Shown here: piece by piece, positions 23,661-32,358 of the stretch
Layout of the letters: every line of letters starts with the position of its first letter
Position numbering within the stretch: the first letter of the stretch is position 1
Origin: Marmoricola sp.
GTDB lineage: Bacteria > Actinomycetota > Actinomycetes > Propionibacteriales > Nocardioidaceae
NCBI GenBank assembly: GCA_025964775.1
Contig: JAOPYE010000012.1
Coordinates: forward strand, 1 to 64,000
Direction of reading: 5' to 3'
Length of the DNA stretch: 64,000 bases
Program-made: the position numbers and the translations under genes
The notes under the pieces: model-generated
Seen by the model: only the letters and a program-made list of their open reading frames with translations
Databases searched by the model: none
What the model was told of the DNA's origin: nothing

Positions 23661-24825
23661 CCTTTTCTGGCCCGGGTCCGAGCGTGCGCACGACATCTTC
23701 ACCAACGAGGCGTTCCTTGCCGCGATGGTCAATGTTGAGCAGGCCTGGCTCGAGGCGTCGGACCCCGGCACCGAGGTCTGCCTGGTCGACCTCGTCACAG
23801 GGGACGACCTCGCTTCCCTGGCAGCCGATGCCGAAGCGGATGGCAACCCCGTCAGCGGCCTTGTCGCCCTGCTTCGCAGGCGGTCGGGTGTCAAAGGGGT
23901 CCACCGCGGACTGACGTCGCAAGACGTGGTCGACACCGCGTTGGTCCTGTGCCTGCGCAGGGCGCTGGACCGAATCACGTTCGATGTCGAGCGCCAGGCC
24001 CGGGCCCTCGTGCGGCTGGCCGCCCACCACCGCACGTCGGTGATGCCAGCACGCACCCTGACCCAATGGGCGGTCCCAACGACGTTCGGGCTCAAGGCGG
24101 CCACCTGGCTTCAGGGCCTCTCTGCCGCAACCGGGCGCCTCAACCAGTGCCGTCCGCTGCCGGCCCAAATTGGTGGCGCCGCGGGCACGCTCGCCGCACC
24201 TGCGGAGCTAGCGGGTGGCACCGAGGCCGCGCTCTCGCGTGCGACCGACGCCGCGCAGCGTTTGGGGCTGGCGGTCGCGCCGCCGTGGCACACCGAGCGC
24301 TCGATCCTGACGGAACACGCCGACGCCCTGGTTGCATTCGCCGACCTATGGGGCCGAATAGGCGGGGATGTGGCCCTGCTTTCGCGGCCCGAGATTGGCG
24401 AGCTCCGCGAGGGCGCGGGCGGGAGTTCCTCCACTATGCCCGGTAAGGCGAACCCCGTCCTGTCGGTCCTCTTGCGTCGCCACGGTCTCACCGCGCCCGG
24501 CCACGCTGCCACGCTGCACGTCGCGGCGGCGGCTTCTGTCGACGAACGCCCCGATGGCGCTTGGCATACCGAGTGGGACGCGCTGCGATCGCTCGCCCGC
24601 CACAGCGTCGTCGCCGCCTCCCAGGCAGCTGATCTTCTTGAGGGGCTCGTCGTCAACACCGACCGCATGGCTGAACGGGTGGTTGTCGCCGCGTCGACGC
24701 TCACCGCCGAGCAGCGAAGCATGGGCGGCGCAGGCGACGATGCGTCGAATTACCTGGGGGCCGCCGACCAGTTGATTACCGCCGCCCTCGAGCGAGCAGC
24801 GCTTGTCTGGAGAGACCTCGCATGA
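23653..24825 (+). CDS. pcaB: 3-carboxy-cis,cis-muconate cycloisomerase
   Basis: A 390-aa enzyme of the fumarase/aspartase superfamily that makes 4-carboxymuconolactone. Family features include GVHRGLTSQDVVDTALVLCL, the region PARTLTQWAVPTTFGLKAAT, and the signature GGSSSTMPGKANP (256-268), which contains the catalytic Ser loop. ATG 23653 overlaps pcaG; the stop overlaps pcaL in an ATGA. Length is somewhat short compared with ~450-aa homologues, mainly at the C-terminus. Confidence 0.9.
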   Translation: MADLFWPGSERAHDIFTNEAFLAAMVNVEQAWLEASDPGTEVCLVDLVTGDDLASLAADAEADGNPVSGLVALLRRRSGVKGVHRGLTSQDVVDTALVLCLRRALDRITFDVERQARALVRLAAHHRTSVMPARTLTQWAVPTTFGLKAATWLQGLSAATGRLNQCRPLPAQIGGAAGTLAAPAELAGGTEAALSRATDAAQRLGLAVAPPWHTERSILTEHADALVAFADLWGRIGGDVALLSRPEIGELREGAGGSSSTMPGKANPVLSVLLRRHGLTAPGHAATLHVAAAASVDERPDGAWHTEWDALRSLARHSVVAASQAADLLEGLVVNTDRMAERVVVAASTLTAEQRSMGGAGDDASNYLGAADQLITAALERAALVWRDLA

Positions 24826-25967
24826 GCGTCCCGACTCTGACGCTGACCCAGCTCGCCGGCCTTGAGGGGCTCCCACTCCTGGTTGTGGGCCCCTCGCTCG
24901 GCACTGGTGTCGCCTCGTTGTGGGGGACGGCCGCCGGGCTGCTCGGCGACGACTTCCTCGTGATCGGCTGGGACCTGCCAGGCCACGGACCGTCGGCGAT
25001 GACGAGGGAGGCCTTCACGATGGCGGAGCTCGCGGCCGGTGTACTCGCCGCGATCGACAACGCGCTCGGTCCAGTCGCGTTCGCCTACGCAGGTGATTCA
25101 CTCGGCGGTGCCGTTGGCCTTCAGCTCGCGGCCGAATCTCCCTCGCGGGTCACCCGGGTGGCTGCGTTCTGCACGCTGGCAAAGATCGGTACGCCCGAGG
25201 CGTGGCAGGCGCGGGCGGCGTTCGTTCGCTCGGCAGGCACCGCCGCGATGGTCTCCGGCTCGTCCCAGCGATGGTTCGGCCCAGGATTCCTCGACCGGGA
25301 GCCGTCTGCGGGCGGTCGACTGCTCAACGAATTGGTCGACGTCGACGACGAGAGTTACGCGCTCGCATGCGAGGCGCTGGCTTCATACGACCTCACCTCG
25401 CAACTGGACCGGATCACTGTGCCGATCCTCGGCGTGACTGGTGTGCACGATCCGGTCGCGCGGCCTGAAGAGTTGCGCAGCCAGACGGCCCGGATCCCCG
25501 GTGCACGGTTCCTTACGCTTGACGGCGTCGGCCACTTGGCGGCGATTGAGGCACCAGAGACGGTTGCGAGCCTGCTGCGCGACGACGTGCGAGGCCCAGC
25601 CATGGCCGTACGCCGGTCGGTCCTTGGTGACGCGCACGTCGATCGCGCGACGACCGGCGTCACCGACATCACGCGCGACTACCAGGACCTGATCACCCGG
25701 CATGCCTGGCATGATATTTGGACCCGCCCTGGCCTGGCGCGACGCGACCGCTCCATCGCAGTACTTACCGCGCTGATCGCTGGACGGCACTTCGAGGAGT
25801 TGGAGTTCCACATCCCTGCCGCCCTGCGCAACGGCCTGACCGGCGAGGAGATCGTCGAGGTGCTGCTGCAGTCGGCGGTCTATGTCGGTGTGCCGGCGGC
25901 CAATTCCGCGTTCGTCGTGGCGAGGAAGGTCCTCGGCGAGATCGACCTCAATGAACCAGGTCGGTGA
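24822..25967 (+). CDS. pcaL: Fused beta-ketoadipate enol-lactone hydrolase / 4-carboxymuconolactone decarboxylase
   Basis: A 381-aa fusion doing two consecutive steps. Residues ~1-255 are an alpha/beta hydrolase (PcaD part) with nucleophile Ser93 in AGDSLGG and His in GVGHLAAIE. Residues ~262-378 are the decarboxylase (PcaC part): ITRDYQDLITRHAWHDIWTR, RRDRSIAVLTALIAGRHFEE, then EIVEVLLQSAVYVGVPAANS. The fusion is typical of actinobacteria. It overlaps pcaB by 4 bases and converges on the LysR gene with a 20-base 3' overlap. Confidence 0.95.
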   Translation: MSVPTLTLTQLAGLEGLPLLVVGPSLGTGVASLWGTAAGLLGDDFLVIGWDLPGHGPSAMTREAFTMAELAAGVLAAIDNALGPVAFAYAGDSLGGAVGLQLAAESPSRVTRVAAFCTLAKIGTPEAWQARAAFVRSAGTAAMVSGSSQRWFGPGFLDREPSAGGRLLNELVDVDDESYALACEALASYDLTSQLDRITVPILGVTGVHDPVARPEELRSQTARIPGARFLTLDGVGHLAAIEAPETVASLLRDDVRGPAMAVRRSVLGDAHVDRATTGVTDITRDYQDLITRHAWHDIWTRPGLARRDRSIAVLTALIAGRHFEELEFHIPAALRNGLTGEEIVEVLLQSAVYVGVPAANSAFVVARKVLGEIDLNEPGR

Positions 25968-26832
25968 TTGCCTGGACTGCCCGGGCAAGGTGTGCCTCAG
26001 ACCGACCTACGCGTGTGGCGATGGCGAGGTCGACCCGGGCGTTGGCGCCGACGAGCGGCACGTAGACCAGGTGGGGGAGTCGCAGGGCAGTGACCGGAGA
26101 TGGCACAACTGCGACGCCCAGTCCGCCCGCCACCAGGGTCAACATCGTGGAGGTCTCTCCGACCTCGTGGCGGATGCGCGGCACGACCCCGGCCTCGCGC
26201 ATCAGTCGTGACACCACGCCGTACATCGTCGAGCGTTGGGTGGAGCCGTGGACTATGAGGTTCTCATTCGCCAGGTCACCTGCGTGGAGGCGCTTTCGGC
26301 GGGCGAGCCGGTGCTCCTCCGGCAGCGCGACGACGAGGGTCTCGCGCCGCAACGTGCGGACCTCGAGTGTCGCGTCGGCGACGGGGGGTCGCAGTAGGGC
26401 GATGTCGATTGTCCCGGCGCGTAGGGCATCGAGTTGGTCGGGAACGAGCATCTCCCCGCGGAAAGTGACGTCGACGCCCGGCAGTTGCAAGCTCATGCTC
26501 CGCACCAACTCCGGCAACAGACTGTAGGTCGCCGATCCGACGCAGCCGATGGTCAGGTGGCCGACTGCGCCGGCTGCGATCCGGCGGGCGTGGTCTGTGG
26601 CCGCCTGGACGTCGCTGAGGATTGCGCGCGCACGCTCTAGGAACGCCTCGCCCGCAGTGGTCAGCTCGACGACACGCGTTGTCCGCCGGAAGAGCTCCAC
26701 GCCGATGTCGGCCTCGAGCTGGCGGATCGCGTGCGACAGAGGCGGCTGGGCCATGTGGAGACGTTCGGCAGCGTGTCCGAAGTGAAGTTCCTCAGCGAGC
26801 GTTGCGAAGTAGCGCAGCTGACGCAGATCCAT
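25948..26832 (-). CDS. LysR-family regulator, probably of pcaFIJ
   Basis: A 294-aa LysR regulator. The N-terminal HTH reads MDLRQLRYFATLAEELHFGH, AAERLHMAQPPLSHAIRQLE, and the effector domain follows (TIGCVGSATYSLLPELVRSM and on). ATG 26832 with AGAGG 9 bases upstream is preferred over the TTG two codons before. It is divergent from pcaF across 70 bases that include a GATA-N8-TATC dyad (26863-26878). It resembles PcaQ/CatR-type activators in role; the inducer is not shown. Confidence 0.85.
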   Translation of the reverse strand: MDLRQLRYFATLAEELHFGHAAERLHMAQPPLSHAIRQLEADIGVELFRRTTRVVELTTAGEAFLERARAILSDVQAATDHARRIAAGAVGHLTIGCVGSATYSLLPELVRSMSLQLPGVDVTFRGEMLVPDQLDALRAGTIDIALLRPPVADATLEVRTLRRETLVVALPEEHRLARRKRLHAGDLANENLIVHGSTQRSTMYGVVSRLMREAGVVPRIRHEVGETSTMLTLVAGGLGVAVVPSPVTALRLPHLVYVPLVGANARVDLAIATRVGRSEAHLARAVQAITDLVH

Positions 26833-26902
26833 AGGCAAAACCTCTTAGTTATGGAGGATATAGATACTTCAGCCTATCGATGATTCGACCTACCGTCGAT
26901 AC

Positions 26903-28090
26903 ATGACCTCTTCGTACCTGTATGCGGCTAGCCGCACGCCGTTTGGCAAGTTCGGCGGTGCGCTTGCTGGCGTTCGCCCCGACGACCTGGCCGCAGCGAC
27001 TATTACCTCCCTGCTTGCCACAGTCCCGGACCTCGTCCCCGAGGCGATCGACGAGGTTGTCTGGGGGAACGCCAATGGTGCGGGCGAGGAGAACCGAAAT
27101 GTTGGCCGTATGGCCGCCTTGCTCGCAGGCCTTCCGACGTCGATCCCGGGCACCACGGTCAACCGCCTCTGCGGCTCCAGCCTCGACGCCGCGATGATCG
27201 CCTCGCGCTCGATCGAGACGGGTGATGCAGAGGTTGCTCTGGTCGGCGGCGTCGAGTCGATGAGCCGGGCGCCGTGGGTTCTCCCGAAGCCAGAGCGCGG
27301 CTACCCGGCTGGTGACGCGACCGCGGTCTCGACAACGCTCGGTTGGCGCTTGGTCAACAAAAATATGCCGGCGGAGTGGACAGCGAGCCTCGGCGAATGC
27401 AACGAGCAGCTCGGCCAGCGATTCGAGATATCGCGAGAGCGTCAGGACGCCTTCGCGGCCCGCTCGCACGAGCTCGCGCATCAGGCCTGGGCGGGCGGCT
27501 TCTTTGAGGGCTTGGTCGCAGCCGTTCCCGGCACTGCACTTATCCATGATGAGAGCCTCCGCCCCGGCTCGACGCGAGAGCAACTCGGCAGCCTCAAGCC
27601 AGTCTTCCGCCCGACGGGCACAATTACTGCTGGCAATGCCTCGCCGCTGAGCGATGGTGCCTCGTCGCTGCTGCTCGGCTCGGCCGAGGCAGCGGCGACC
27701 ATCGGTCGCAGCCCGCTGTCTCGCATCGCCGGTCGGGGCGCGATGGCGCTCGACCCGCGGGACTTCGGCTTTGCGCCCGTCGAGGCCGCCAACCGAGCGC
27801 TCACGCGGGCGGGCATCGGATGGGAGCAGGTGGGCGCGGTCGAACTGAACGAGGCGTTCGCCGTCCAGTCACTCGTCTGCGTCGACGCCTGGAAGATTGA
27901 CCCGGAGATCGTCAACATACGCGGCGGCGCGATCGCGCTCGGCCACCCACTCGGCGCCTCCGGAGGCCGTCTCCTAGGCACGCTTTCGGCGGTGCTCCGC
28001 GAGCGAAAAGAGCGATACGGCGTAGCAGCGATCTGCATCGGTGTTGGCCAGGCCTTGGCCGTCGTCCTGGAGAATGAGGAGGGCGCGTGA
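26903..28090 (+). CDS. pcaF: Beta-ketoadipyl-CoA thiolase
   Basis: A 395-aa thiolase that splits beta-ketoadipyl-CoA to succinyl-CoA and acetyl-CoA. Nucleophile Cys90 lies in TVNRLCGSSLDA; the His is in GGAIALGHPLGASG; the second Cys is in AAICIGVGQAL. The last motif is usually CxGxGxG; here the final Gly is Ala (GVGQALAV), a mild change. GNASPLSDGASSLLLGS and VELNEAFAVQSLVC are family segments. Stop overlaps the pcaI start. Confidence 0.95.
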   Translation: MTSSYLYAASRTPFGKFGGALAGVRPDDLAAATITSLLATVPDLVPEAIDEVVWGNANGAGEENRNVGRMAALLAGLPTSIPGTTVNRLCGSSLDAAMIASRSIETGDAEVALVGGVESMSRAPWVLPKPERGYPAGDATAVSTTLGWRLVNKNMPAEWTASLGECNEQLGQRFEISRERQDAFAARSHELAHQAWAGGFFEGLVAAVPGTALIHDESLRPGSTREQLGSLKPVFRPTGTITAGNASPLSDGASSLLLGSAEAAATIGRSPLSRIAGRGAMALDPRDFGFAPVEAANRALTRAGIGWEQVGAVELNEAFAVQSLVCVDAWKIDPEIVNIRGGAIALGHPLGASGGRLLGTLSAVLRERKERYGVAAICIGVGQALAVVLENEEGA

Positions 28091-28785
28091 TGAGCAAGGC
28101 ACAAGTATTCGAGAGCTGCGATGCAGCGATCGAGGGTATCGAGGACGGGTCGACGATCCTGGTCGGCGGCTTCGGGCTTGCGGGCATGCCGTTTGACCTG
28201 ATCGACGCGCTGATCCGACAGGGGACGAACGACCTGACGATTGTCTCCAACAACGCCGGCAACAGTGAGGTCGGCCTGGCGGCGCTGCTCAAGACCGGCC
28301 GCGTACGGAAGGTCGTCTGCTCGTTTCCCCGTCAGCCGGACTCGTACATCTTCGACGATCTCTACCGCTCCGGAGAGATTGAACTCGAGCTCGTCCCGCA
28401 GGGCAACCTCGCTGAGCGCATGCGGGCCGCCGGCGCCGGCATCGGGGCCTTCTATTGCCCGACCGCAGTCGGCACCCCTCTCGCCGAAGGTCGGGAAGTC
28501 CGCACGATTGAAGGCCGCGACTACCTGCTCGAATACCCGATCAGGGGTGACTATGCCCTGATCTCGGCGCACAAGGCGGATCCGATGGGCAATCTGGTCT
28601 ACCGCAAAACGGCCCGCAACTTCGGCCCGGTCATGGCAACCGCTGCCGCCACCACGATCGCCCAGGTAAGCGAGGTCGTCCCACTCGGCTCCCTCGACGC
28701 CGAGGCCGTCGTCACCCCGTCCATCTACGTCGACCGGATCGTCCCGGTCGATACCCGCCGCTACACCGTCCAAGGAGCACGATGA
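28090..28785 (+). CDS. pcaI: 3-oxoadipate CoA-transferase subunit A
   Basis: A 231-aa subunit that activates beta-ketoadipate with CoA from succinyl-CoA. The N-terminus shows the GSTILVGGFGLAGMPFDLID signature and NNAGNSEVGL; later FPRQPDSYIFDDLYRSGEIE and LELVPQGNLAERMRAAGAGI. ATG 28090 overlaps the pcaF stop (TGATG); a GTG 3 bases upstream is an alternative. The stop overlaps pcaJ in an ATGA. Confidence 0.9.
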   Translation: MSKAQVFESCDAAIEGIEDGSTILVGGFGLAGMPFDLIDALIRQGTNDLTIVSNNAGNSEVGLAALLKTGRVRKVVCSFPRQPDSYIFDDLYRSGEIELELVPQGNLAERMRAAGAGIGAFYCPTAVGTPLAEGREVRTIEGRDYLLEYPIRGDYALISAHKADPMGNLVYRKTARNFGPVMATAAATTIAQVSEVVPLGSLDAEAVVTPSIYVDRIVPVDTRRYTVQGAR

Positions 28786-29462
28786 CTATTCGAAGTATTG
28801 ACGAGGCCTCGATCGGAACCGCGACCGTCGAGCACCTCGACCGCGGCGCGCTCTCCACCAGCGAGCTCGCCGCCGTGATCGCTCGTGACATCCCGGACGG
28901 CTCCTTCGTCAATCTTGGCATTGGCCAGCCGACAAGGGTCGCCGACTACTTGTCCTCCGAGGCTGGCGTTGTCCTGCACACGGAGAACGGCATGCTCAAC
29001 ATGGGCCCTGCAGCACAGGGTCTTGACGTCGACCCCGATCTGACGAACGCAGGCAAGGTGCCGGTCACTGAGTTGCCCGGAGCCGCATATTTCGACCAGG
29101 CTGACTCGTTCGCAATGATGCGCGGCGGCCATCTTGACGTGTGTGTGCTCGGCGCTTTCCAAGTGAGCTTCAGCGGCGACCTAGCCAACTGGCATACCGG
29201 CCAACTGGAGGCGATCCCGGCCGTGGGCGGTGCAATGGACCTCGCGATGGGCTCGAAAGTTGTCTTCGTGATGATGTCGCTCTTCACCAAGACCGGCGCG
29301 TCGAAGCTTGTCCCGACTGTGACCTACCCGCTCACCGGCGTCAGCTGCGTCAGCCGCGTCTACTCGGACTACGCGACGTTCGACCTGACGGCTGACGATG
29401 TTGTTATCCGCGAGACTTGGGGGATTTCCGTGAGCGCGCTGCGCAAGCGCATCGGGCCGTGA
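28782..29462 (+). CDS. pcaJ: 3-oxoadipate CoA-transferase subunit B
   Basis: A 226-aa subunit with the catalytic Glu68 in LHTENGMLNMG. SFVNLGIGQPTRVADYL is the family start and GAFQVSFSGDLANWHTGQLE the conserved middle; GAMDLAMGSKVVFVMMSLFT follows. Overlaps pcaI by 4 bases. It ends the pcaFIJ operon, which brings protocatechuate carbon into the TCA cycle together with pcaHGBL. Confidence 0.9.
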   Translation: MTIRSIDEASIGTATVEHLDRGALSTSELAAVIARDIPDGSFVNLGIGQPTRVADYLSSEAGVVLHTENGMLNMGPAAQGLDVDPDLTNAGKVPVTELPGAAYFDQADSFAMMRGGHLDVCVLGAFQVSFSGDLANWHTGQLEAIPAVGGAMDLAMGSKVVFVMMSLFTKTGASKLVPTVTYPLTGVSCVSRVYSDYATFDLTADDVVIRETWGISVSALRKRIGP

Positions 29463-29571
29463 CAGTGACTCGTCACCGCATTCAAGGTGGTCAACAGGGT
29501 CGAGGCCGAAGAGCTGCAATGGCGGTCTCGGCGCATCAGCCCGGTTTGCGGCCTGCCGGCCACACAAGACT

Positions 29572-29613
29572 CGGCGGATGATGCGCAGCCGTAGCGCCGG
29601 GCATCATCCGCCG
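29572..29613. terminator. Long hairpin between convergent genes
   Basis: CGGCGGATGATGC (29572-29584) and GCATCATCCGCCG (29601-29613) are perfect 13-bp arms around a 16-base loop. It stands between the pcaJ stop (29462) and the SnoaL-like stop (29623) and may terminate both transcripts. No T-run follows. Confidence 0.65.
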
Positions 29614-29622
29614 GGGAAATAC

Positions 29623-30264
29623 TCAGTGCTTGTTGACCGCCGAAGCCCAGTCGAAGTTCACGCCCATCTGGGCGTACATGGTCGAGTACCCGACGAAGCA
29701 GTTGAACATCTCGACCTTGCCGTTATGCAAGTACCAGAAGTCGGCAGTCGGCACGTCGATTCGTGCGCCGGTTGGCTTGACGGTTCCGGCCGGCGACTGC
29801 AGCGGCCCCTCGAACGTGCCCTGGATCGAAAGTTCGATGCTGATCACGTCGCCGTTCACCGTGATGCGCTTGAGGTCACGGTGAACATCGGGGAAGAGGT
29901 TGGCCATATAGGGAAGAACGGCACCGAGCGCCTTGCCCCGATATGCCTGGCCGGGGACCATGTCGTTGAAGACACCGTCCTTGGCGAAGCTGTTGACGAA
30001 CGTGTCGACGTCCAGGCTGTTGCCCTCGGCCACGTGGTAGTCGCGCAGTACGACCGCGAGATTGGCCCTCTCATGCTTGGTCAGGTGCCGGTTGGTCAGC
30101 GGCAGGCTCGCCAGGTCGCCAGGAGTAAGGTCTGCGCCTACCTCGGCGCTCGCGCTGCTGGCGACACGGGTTGCGGCCTGTGTCGGCGCAGCGGCGATGG
30201 CAAGGCCACCCAGGCCAGCGATCGCGGCTGCGGCAATGATCGTTTTGCGGCTAAGCAACTTCAT
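29623..30264 (-). CDS. Secreted SnoaL/NTF2-like protein
   Basis: A 213-aa protein. Residues 1-31 are a signal peptide: MKLLSRKTIIAAAAIAGLGG and a hydrophobic run ending TQA-A. The mature part is a SnoaL-like fold clearly homologous to the cytosolic 15860-16348 protein: FPDVHRDLKRITV, ISIELSIQGTFEGPLQSP, PTADFWYLHNGKVEMFNCFV, MYAQMGV. ATG 30264 with GGAGG 8 bases upstream is the start. An exported member is unusual. Divergent from the TetR gene across an operator region, so probably TetR-controlled. Confidence 0.85.
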   Translation of the reverse strand: MKLLSRKTIIAAAAIAGLGGLAIAAAPTQAATRVASSASAEVGADLTPGDLASLPLTNRHLTKHERANLAVVLRDYHVAEGNSLDVDTFVNSFAKDGVFNDMVPGQAYRGKALGAVLPYMANLFPDVHRDLKRITVNGDVISIELSIQGTFEGPLQSPAGTVKPTGARIDVPTADFWYLHNGKVEMFNCFVGYSTMYAQMGVNFDWASAVNKH

Positions 30265-30331
30265 GTTCTGTTCCTCCGGGTTGGTTGTCAGGGTCGAAGG
30301 CCGGCGCAACGGCCTCGCCAATCTAGTAAAT

Positions 30332-30485
30332 CAAACACTTGCTTTAGATTATGAGCCGGCGCGATGACTTGTCAAGCAAATGTTTGACTTGGTGGTGGTC
30401 GCGCAGCCGGGACGGGTTGTTGTGTTCGAGCGCAGCCCCTGGATCAACGGACGGTTTCTTGACAATGAAGTCAAGCAACTGCTTG
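30332..30485. promoter_or_regulatory. Three copies of a CAAgCA-nn-TGcTTG operator
   Basis: CAAACACTTGCTTT (30332-30345), CAAGCAAATGTTTG (30373-30386) and CAAGCAACTGCTTG (30472-30485) are variants of one 14-bp dyad. All lie between the divergent secreted SnoaL-like gene and the TetR gene and are likely TetR binding sites; the third ends 9 bases before the proposed TetR start at 30495. Confidence 0.7.
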
Positions 30486-30494
30486 AGTTCATAC

Positions 30495-31133
30495 GTGGTT
30501 TGGGCAGAAAAGGGCGATCTGCGCCGAGAGGCCGGCCAGCGCACGCGGGACGGCCTTCAGACGGCTGCCCTGGAGTTGCTCGCGCAACGAGGTCAGGAGG
30601 GCGTAACACTTCGCGAGATCACAGATCGCGCCGGTGCCAACGTCGCTGCAGTGAGTTACCACTACGGGTCACTGAAGGCACTGTGCGACTCAGCAATCGA
30701 GCATGCGTTGGAACAGTATCTCGACGCGCAGATCCTGGCTCTCGATTCCCTAGGATCTACCTCGACGCTGCGTGAGGTGGCGGCTGCGTTCGCTCGGCCG
30801 ATGGTGAGCGCGCTGGCTGCCGGCGGACAAGACCTGGCTGTGATGCGGACCGTGGCGCGCGTCGGCATCGAACCACCCCAAGGGTGGGAGCGGCTGGCTG
30901 GCAAATTTGATCATTCTCGCCGGGTTGCCCTACGGGTGCTGTCCGCGAACCTTGCCGACGTCGACGAGCAGGAACTGATCTTCCGTACGCGATGCGCCGC
31001 CGGCCTGCTGAACTGGCTCGCGTTGTCACCCATCGGCGCCGAACTGGCCGCCATGTCCGCCGAGCAAATCGAACGGCAGCTGGTCCCTGTGGTTGCTGGT
31101 GCGTTCCGCGGGGACGCTTCGGTCGGCCGCTGA
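30495..31133 (+). CDS. TetR-family transcriptional regulator
   Basis: A 212-aa TetR regulator. HTH: TRDGLQTAALELLAQRGQEG, VTLREITDRAGANVAAVSYH, YGSLKALCDSAIEHALEQYL. The C-terminal helical domain is of the common TetR_C type with WERLAGKFDHSRRVALRVLS. The frame is open from 30351, but that portion reads as promoter sequence and contains operator copies, so GTG 30495 is preferred. It probably represses itself and the divergent secreted SnoaL-like gene. It is convergent with the SDR gene. Confidence 0.8.
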   Translation: MVWAEKGDLRREAGQRTRDGLQTAALELLAQRGQEGVTLREITDRAGANVAAVSYHYGSLKALCDSAIEHALEQYLDAQILALDSLGSTSTLREVAAAFARPMVSALAAGGQDLAVMRTVARVGIEPPQGWERLAGKFDHSRRVALRVLSANLADVDEQELIFRTRCAAGLLNWLALSPIGAELAAMSAEQIERQLVPVVAGAFRGDASVGR

Positions 31134-31244
31134 CCAAGTCGCGACCAGAACTCCACTCGAGGATGTTGGTCTGGCTTGCGGCGTTCGATCCCTAAGCAAC
31201 TGTCGGGCCAGTAGCCTCGGGCGGGTTCGTGCCTACGGCGAGCC

Positions 31245-32027
31245 TCAACGCATCAACGTACCGCCGTCGACAACAATCGTCTGACCGGTGATGAAGCTGC
31301 TCTCGGGGCTGGCGAGGAACAAGACGGCTCCGACGAGGTCCTCGGGGACCATTCCCCGCGGGATGGCGCGGCCAGCCGCCGCACGGTCGACCATGTAGTC
31401 GTTGTCGTTCAGAGCGCGTGACGCGTCGTTGTCGACGAGCCCCGGAGCGACTGAGTTGACCGTGACACCACTCTTGCCGAGTTCGCGAGCCAGCGCGCGG
31501 GTTAGCCCGGCGACCGCCGCCTTCGACGCGACATAGTGCGCGAATCCGTCCCCGCCTGTGAATGCGACGGCCGAGGCGACGTTGATGATCCGGCCCCAGC
31601 CTTGCTTCCGCATGCCCGGAGTCACTGCCTTGCTGCACTCCCATGGACCGCGCACGTTCACCGCCATGACGCGATCCCATTCGTCATTGCTGATCTGGTC
31701 AAACGCCTGCTTGCGGCCGAGTGCCATGTAGATTGCGGCGTTGTTCACAAGAACGTCAATCGTTCCGCCTGCGGCAGCGATTGCCGCCGTCACGCTCGCC
31801 GCGTTGGTCACGTCAACCTCGGCGAACCGGGCGCGCCTACCAGTCGCCCGCAGGTCACTCGCCAGAGTCTCGCCGTCCTCGCGTGCCATGTCGGCGATCA
31901 CGACATCGGCTCCGAGCTCGCAGAAGGCGCGTACGTAACAAGCGCCGATACCCCGGCCGCCACCTGTGACCATGACGGTGCGTTGATCCCACGGGCGGGC
32001 TGGAGCTGCCGACTGAGAGGCGCTCAT
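31245..32027 (-). CDS. Short-chain dehydrogenase/reductase
   Basis: A 260-aa classical SDR. Cofactor motif TGGGRGIGACYVRAF near residue 20, acidic residue after strand 2 (IADMAREDG) pointing to NAD preference, NNAAIYM, and the Ser-Tyr-Lys set in INVASAVAFTGGDGFAHYVA (S, Y) and SKAA. The end FITGQTIVVDGGTLMR is normal. ATG 32027 has a GGAGGAGGAT site. It reduces or oxidises a hydroxyl/keto group, perhaps a cis-diol; substrate unknown. It is transcribed away from the neighbouring flavin-reductase gene's stop by 331 bases. Confidence 0.9.
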   Translation of the reverse strand: MSASQSAAPARPWDQRTVMVTGGGRGIGACYVRAFCELGADVVIADMAREDGETLASDLRATGRRARFAEVDVTNAASVTAAIAAAGGTIDVLVNNAAIYMALGRKQAFDQISNDEWDRVMAVNVRGPWECSKAVTPGMRKQGWGRIINVASAVAFTGGDGFAHYVASKAAVAGLTRALARELGKSGVTVNSVAPGLVDNDASRALNDNDYMVDRAAAGRAIPRGMVPEDLVGAVLFLASPESSFITGQTIVVDGGTLMR

Positions 32028-32358
32028 CAGATCCTCCTCCCCACTGCAGGGTCGCTGTTCTCGGCGGCAGGTTCGGTCGCGGCGAATTGTGCGTCGAAGT
32101 TGTGGACGACACACATCGTCGGCTGGCGAACCCAGCACGGGCACGGGCAGCGCAACTCGTGAATCTGATTTCGCATTGTGTGTGACTCCATTCAACGTGT
32201 ACGGAATATTCAATGTGCGAGAAGTGGACCGCCATGCGTTCACGGCGTCGGTGAGCTGCGGCGCCAGCGCCGCTCGGATTCCGCTGCCAACTGCCGGTTT
32301 CGTCGGCGACTCGCCGAGTCGAACCTGGGCCGATTGCGCAGCCGATGAGTTAGAGCCG
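32028..32358. other. Intergenic stretch upstream of the SDR gene; no gene seen
   Basis: No protein-like frame in either strand. The region carries the SDR ribosome binding site at its left edge, and the stop of the flavin-reductase gene lies at its right edge. I see no clear dyad. Confidence 0.4.

Noticed and set aside
22221-24104. Long minus-strand frame continuing the IclR gene through the pca genes
   Set aside because: It is the antisense of pcaH, pcaG and pcaB; the IclR domain begins at 22220.
26863-26878. GATA-N8-TATC as the LysR binding site
   Set aside because: Spacing does not fit the usual T-N11-A pattern; mentioned only as a dyad in the regulator entry.
27481-28773. 430-codon minus-strand frame
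   Set aside because: Antisense shadow of the pcaF and pcaI genes.
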